From assembly GCF_016653635.2 (NCBI RefSeq), contig NZ_CP067420.1:2887501-2951500 (forward strand): DNA of 64,000 nt, given 5' to 3'. Both the position numbers and the translations under genes were made by a program. This DNA is from Skermanella sp. TT6. Lineage in GTDB: Bacteria; Pseudomonadota; Alphaproteobacteria; Azospirillales; Azospirillaceae. Positions 61,020 to 64,000 of the stretch are shown here, piece by piece; position 1 is the first letter of the stretch, and each line of letters begins with the position of its first letter. Under the pieces are notes generated by a model that was given only the letters and a program-made list of their open reading frames with translations, ran no database searches and was not told the DNA's origin.

Positions 61020-63122
61020 TCAGACGGTCCGGTCAACCCGCCGCCCTTCCGCGGCCTTGCGCGTCCGCCACCAGTGGAACGCGACGAAGGCGGCGGACAG
61101 GGCAAGCCCGAGCTCGTCGGTGATCGGCAGGGCCACCACCAGCAGGAAAGCAGCCGCCGTCGCCCAGATCCGTTCCAGCACGTTCAGCCTGGCCCGCAGA
61201 TAGCCGATCGACGCGGCTCCCCACAGCCCTATCGAGATCAGCGCCTTGACGACGATGTAGACGGTGGCGATCGGATCGTCGGTCTGGAGCATCAGGGCCG
61301 GCGCATAGACCGCCATGAACGGCACGACGAAGCCGGCGATGGCGATCCGCATGCATTGCAGGCCGATCTGCAAACCGCCGGCCCGCGCGATCGGGGCGGC
61401 GGCGAAGGCCGCCAGCGCCACCGGCGGGGTCAGGTCGGCCATGATGCCGAAATAGAACACGAACATGTGGCTGACGATCAGCGGCACCCCCAGGTCGAGC
61501 AGCGCCGGTCCCACCAGCGAGCTGGTGATGATGTAGTTGGGGATGGTCGGTATGCCCATGCCCAGCACCAGGCAGGTCAGCATGGTCAGCACGAGGCTGA
61601 GGAACAGGCTGCCCTCGCCCACCGACACGATCACGCGGACGAAGTTCGACCCCAGCCCTGTCAGGGTCATGGTGCCGATGATCACGCCGACCAGCGCGCA
61701 GGCGACGCCGACGCTCAGCGCGTTGCGGGCACCTTCGGCCAGGCTCTCGACGGAAAGCTTCAGGGTTTCACGCCCGCCGCGGGTAACCACGTTCACCGCG
61801 ATCAGCGCCAGGATCAGCAGGTAGACCGCCGTGATGCCGTACTGGAAGAAGGCGGATGCCGCGAATCCGAGCACGATCCAGAACACCACGCGAAGCGCCA
61901 GCGGTCCCAGCAGCGACGCGACCGACGTTCCCAGGATGATCAGGGCCGTCAGCCCCAGCCCCACGGTGCCCGCGAACAGCGGCGTATATCCCGAGAACAG
62001 CAGGTACACCAGGACCGCCAGCGGCAGCACCAGGTACCATTTCTCGCGGATCGCCGCCAGGGGGCTCGGGCATTCCTCCTTCGGCAACCCCATCAGGCTC
62101 AGGCGCCCGGCCTCCAGGTGGACCATCCAGAGCACGGTCGCGAAATAGAGGATCGCCGGGATGATCGCCGCCTTGACGATCTCCACGTAGGGCACGTTGA
62201 TCGTCTCGGCCATGATGAAGGCGACGGCGCCCATGACCGGCGGCATGATCTGGCCGCCCATGCTGGCCGTCGCCTCGACCGCGCCGGCGAAGGCCGGGCG
62301 ATAGCCGAAACGCTTCATCAGCGGAATGGTGAACTGTCCCGTCGTCACCACGTTGGCGACGCCGGAGCCGTTGATCGTCCCCATCAGCGCCGACGACACC
62401 ACGGCCACCTTCGCGGGCCCGCCGCGCTGGTGGCCCACGGTCCCCATGGCGACGTCGGTGAACAGGCTGATCATCCCGGCGCGTTCCAGGAAGCTGCCGA
62501 ACAGGATGAACAGGAAGATGTAGGTGGAGGAGACGAAGATCGGCGTGCCGTAGATGCCCTCGGTGCCGAGGAACATCTGGTCGATCACCTGGTCGAAGCC
62601 GTATCCGCGATGGTCCAGCGGGGCCGGCAGGTACTCGCCGAACAGCGCGTACGCCAGGAAGAGGCCGCAGACGATCGGCAGGGCGATGCCCATGATGCGC
62701 CGCGCCGCCTCGAACACCAGCGCGATGCCGATGAACCCGATGACGATGTCCGTCGTGCTGGGATCGCCGGCCCGCAGCAGCAGGTCGTTCTCGAAATACC
62801 AGTGGTAGAGCCCGATGGCGAAACCCAGGACGCCGATCGCCCAGTCGCTCCAGAACGCGCCGCCGCGTCCCCGCCGGAGCGAGGCGCACAGGGCGAAGGT
62901 CAGCAGCAGCAGGAAGCCGACGTGCAGCGACCGCACCACGAGGCTGGACAGCGGCGTGTAGGATGCGGTGTAGACCTGGAACAGGGAGAAGACCACCGCG
63001 ATGGCGAAGATCACCTTGCCGGTGGACGTAGACCGGTCGGTCGGCCCGGCATGCAGCGGACTGGAAGTCTCCGCCGGACCGCGGCCGGGCTGAAGGATCT
63101 CGGCTTCGGTATTGGCCGCCAT
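61020..63122 (-). CDS. TRAP transporter fused permease (4TM/12TM, DctQM type)
   Basis: Inner-membrane permease that uses an ion gradient to import the ligand caught by the TAXI binding protein. It has 700 residues with about 18 membrane segments. The first 200 residues form the small DctQ-like part and the rest the large DctM-like part. Key stretches are GGPAKVAVVSSALMGTINGS, ANVVTTGQFTIPLMKRFGYR, ATASMGGQIMPPVMGAVAFI and GMGIPTIPNYIITSSLVGPA. It lies between the binding protein and DUF1850 in one minus-strand operon. Confidence 0.92.
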   Translation of the reverse strand: MAANTEAEILQPGRGPAETSSPLHAGPTDRSTSTGKVIFAIAVVFSLFQVYTASYTPLSSLVVRSLHVGFLLLLTFALCASLRRGRGGAFWSDWAIGVLGFAIGLYHWYFENDLLLRAGDPSTTDIVIGFIGIALVFEAARRIMGIALPIVCGLFLAYALFGEYLPAPLDHRGYGFDQVIDQMFLGTEGIYGTPIFVSSTYIFLFILFGSFLERAGMISLFTDVAMGTVGHQRGGPAKVAVVSSALMGTINGSGVANVVTTGQFTIPLMKRFGYRPAFAGAVEATASMGGQIMPPVMGAVAFIMAETINVPYVEIVKAAIIPAILYFATVLWMVHLEAGRLSLMGLPKEECPSPLAAIREKWYLVLPLAVLVYLLFSGYTPLFAGTVGLGLTALIILGTSVASLLGPLALRVVFWIVLGFAASAFFQYGITAVYLLILALIAVNVVTRGGRETLKLSVESLAEGARNALSVGVACALVGVIIGTMTLTGLGSNFVRVIVSVGEGSLFLSLVLTMLTCLVLGMGIPTIPNYIITSSLVGPALLDLGVPLIVSHMFVFYFGIMADLTPPVALAAFAAAPIARAGGLQIGLQCMRIAIAGFVVPFMAVYAPALMLQTDDPIATVYIVVKALISIGLWGAASIGYLRARLNVLERIWATAAAFLLVVALPITDELGLALSAAFVAFHWWRTRKAAEGRRVDRTV

Positions 63123-63211
63123 GCGGCTTTACCTCCGGAAGGCGTCGGGAAGGAGCGGGACGGACGCCGTCCCCGGGGCAGGCCCGGGAACGGCGGTCGG
63201 TTTCGGCATCG

Positions 63212-64000
63212 TCACTTCAGGATGCCGGCTTCGCGGAAGTACTTCTCGGCACCGGCATGCAGCGGGATCGGCATGCCCTTGACGCCCTCCTCCGCCTTGA
63301 TGTCCTTGGCCGTCGCGTGGGACGAGGCCAGCGCGCCCAGGTTCTCGTACATCGACTTGGTCATCTGGTAGACGAGGTCGTCGCTGACGCCGGTATGGGT
63401 CACCAGGAAGTTGACCACGGCGGCCGTCGGGACGGGCTCGGTCTGGCCGTCATAGGTGCCGGCCGGGATGGTCTCCGCCACGTAGACAGGGTTGCCCACG
63501 CCGGCGACGACGTCGGCCGGGATCGGCACGATGGTGATCGGATTGGTCGCCGCCAAGTCGCGGATCGAGGCGACGCCGAGGCCGGCAGACTGGAGAGTGG
63601 CGTCGATCTGGCGGTTCTTGACCAACTCGACCGACTCGGCGAAAGGCAGGTACTCGACCTTGCCGAAGTCCTCGTACGTCATCCCGGCGGCCTTGAAGAT
63701 GGCCCGGGCGTTCAGCTCGGTGCCGGAGCGCGGCGCCCCGACCGAGACCCGCTTTCCCTTCAGGTCCTGCAGCGTCTTGATCCCGCTGTCGCCGCGGGCG
63801 ACGATCTGGATGTAGTTCGGATATATGGCGGCCATGCCGCGGATCTTGGAGAGCTTGCTCTTGAAGCCGGCCTCCTCGTCGCCTTCCCACGCCGCGGCGA
63901 CGGAATCACCGAGCGAGAAGCCCACCTCGCCCCTGCCCTGCTGGAGCAGGTTGAGGTTCTCGACCGACGCCTTGGTCGATTGGACGGACGTGCGGGCGTC
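63212..64000 (-). CDS. TAXI-family TRAP solute-binding protein, N-terminus cut by window edge
   Basis: Periplasmic binding protein that supplies the TRAP permease. The visible 262 residues run from the right edge to the stop at 63212; the signal peptide and N-terminal part lie outside the window. ASVENLNLLQQGRGEVGFSL, YPNYIQIVARGDSGIKTLQD and RVSVGAPRSGTELNARAIF are typical TAXI motifs. The end HAGAEKYFREAGILK is also standard. The ligand is probably a small organic acid or amino acid, unknown here. Confidence 0.92.
   Translation of the reverse strand, partial: DARTSVQSTKASVENLNLLQQGRGEVGFSLGDSVAAAWEGDEEAGFKSKLSKIRGMAAIYPNYIQIVARGDSGIKTLQDLKGKRVSVGAPRSGTELNARAIFKAAGMTYEDFGKVEYLPFAESVELVKNRQIDATLQSAGLGVASIRDLAATNPITIVPIPADVVAGVGNPVYVAETIPAGTYDGQTEPVPTAAVVNFLVTHTGVSDDLVYQMTKSMYENLGALASSHATAKDIKAEEGVKGMPIPLHAGAEKYFREAGILK

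Noticed and set aside
60909-63371. An 820-codon plus-strand open frame opposite the TRAP genes
   Set aside because: Its composition (Arg, Asp, Gln, His rich) is the usual shadow of a membrane protein on the other strand; the TRAP permease is unmistakable.

Overview
The window is GC-rich chromosomal DNA from an alphaproteobacterium. Its gene content fits the Rhodospirillales, probably an Azospirillum/Skermanella-like organism. The clues are hopanoid transport genes, a pyrB-pyrC-plsY cluster, gatCAB in three-gene form, a DUF1127 protein, a PuuD urate oxidase and many LysR regulators. The genus is inference; no rRNA gene is present.

Layout. 1-16.8 kb: an Na+/H+ antiporter (cut by the left edge), an orphan SF2 helicase behind a cluster of palindromes, hopanoid genes hpnN-hpnM, a DUF2442/DUF4160 toxin-antitoxin-like pair, an HpnA-like epimerase, a secreted beta-propeller protein with a sulfotransferase, a Uma2-like protein, and a peptide-type ABC importer whose second permease is fused to its first ATPase.

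16.8-30.6 kb: a type III-B (Cmr) CRISPR-Cas locus, the most notable part of the window. All of it reads on the minus strand: array 2 with its leader, then cas10/cmr2, cmr3, cmr4, cmr5, a fused cmr6-cmr1, a CARF-HEPN ancillary RNase, cas1 (broken by a one-base frameshift), cas2, array 1 with its leader, and cas6. The repeats are 37 bp and read leftward, ending in the crRNA handle ATTGAAAC. The leaders of the two arrays are homologous. Beyond leader 2 lies the tail of a second cas2. A decayed copy of the guaD 3' end sits on the other side of array 2, so this side of the locus was built by duplication. Two array 1 spacers match homologous coding sequence with differences only at third codon positions, so they sample related viruses. 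Expected mechanism: Cas6 processes crRNA, the Cmr complex cuts viral RNA through Cmr4, Cas10 (GGDD intact, no HD nuclease seen) makes cyclic oligoadenylate, and the CARF-HEPN protein responds with RNA cleavage.

30.6-37.8 kb: purine breakdown (puuD, guaD), a LysR regulator, a cysteine desulfurase, rlmE, a Ppx/GppA phosphatase and tRNA-Gln. 37.8-42.2 kb: a mobile-element graveyard between tRNA-Gln and tRNA-Ser, with fragments of IS66, a tyrosine recombinase, IS6 and ISL3, a prolyl oligopeptidase pseudogene, and a small intact pair (Tat-exported dioxygenase-like protein and a haem membrane protein).

42.2-64 kb: mostly housekeeping genes. These are a trans-sulfuration enzyme, gatCAB with a clear terminator, ruvX, an AEC transporter, LysR regulators (one reduced to its HTH), a CaiB-type CoA-transferase, an MltC-like lytic transglycosylase, small membrane proteins, a pyrB paralogue with its active site erased followed by a pyrC'-type dihydroorotase homologue, plsY, a universal stress protein, an NhaD-like antiporter and a TAXI-TRAP transporter cut by the right edge.
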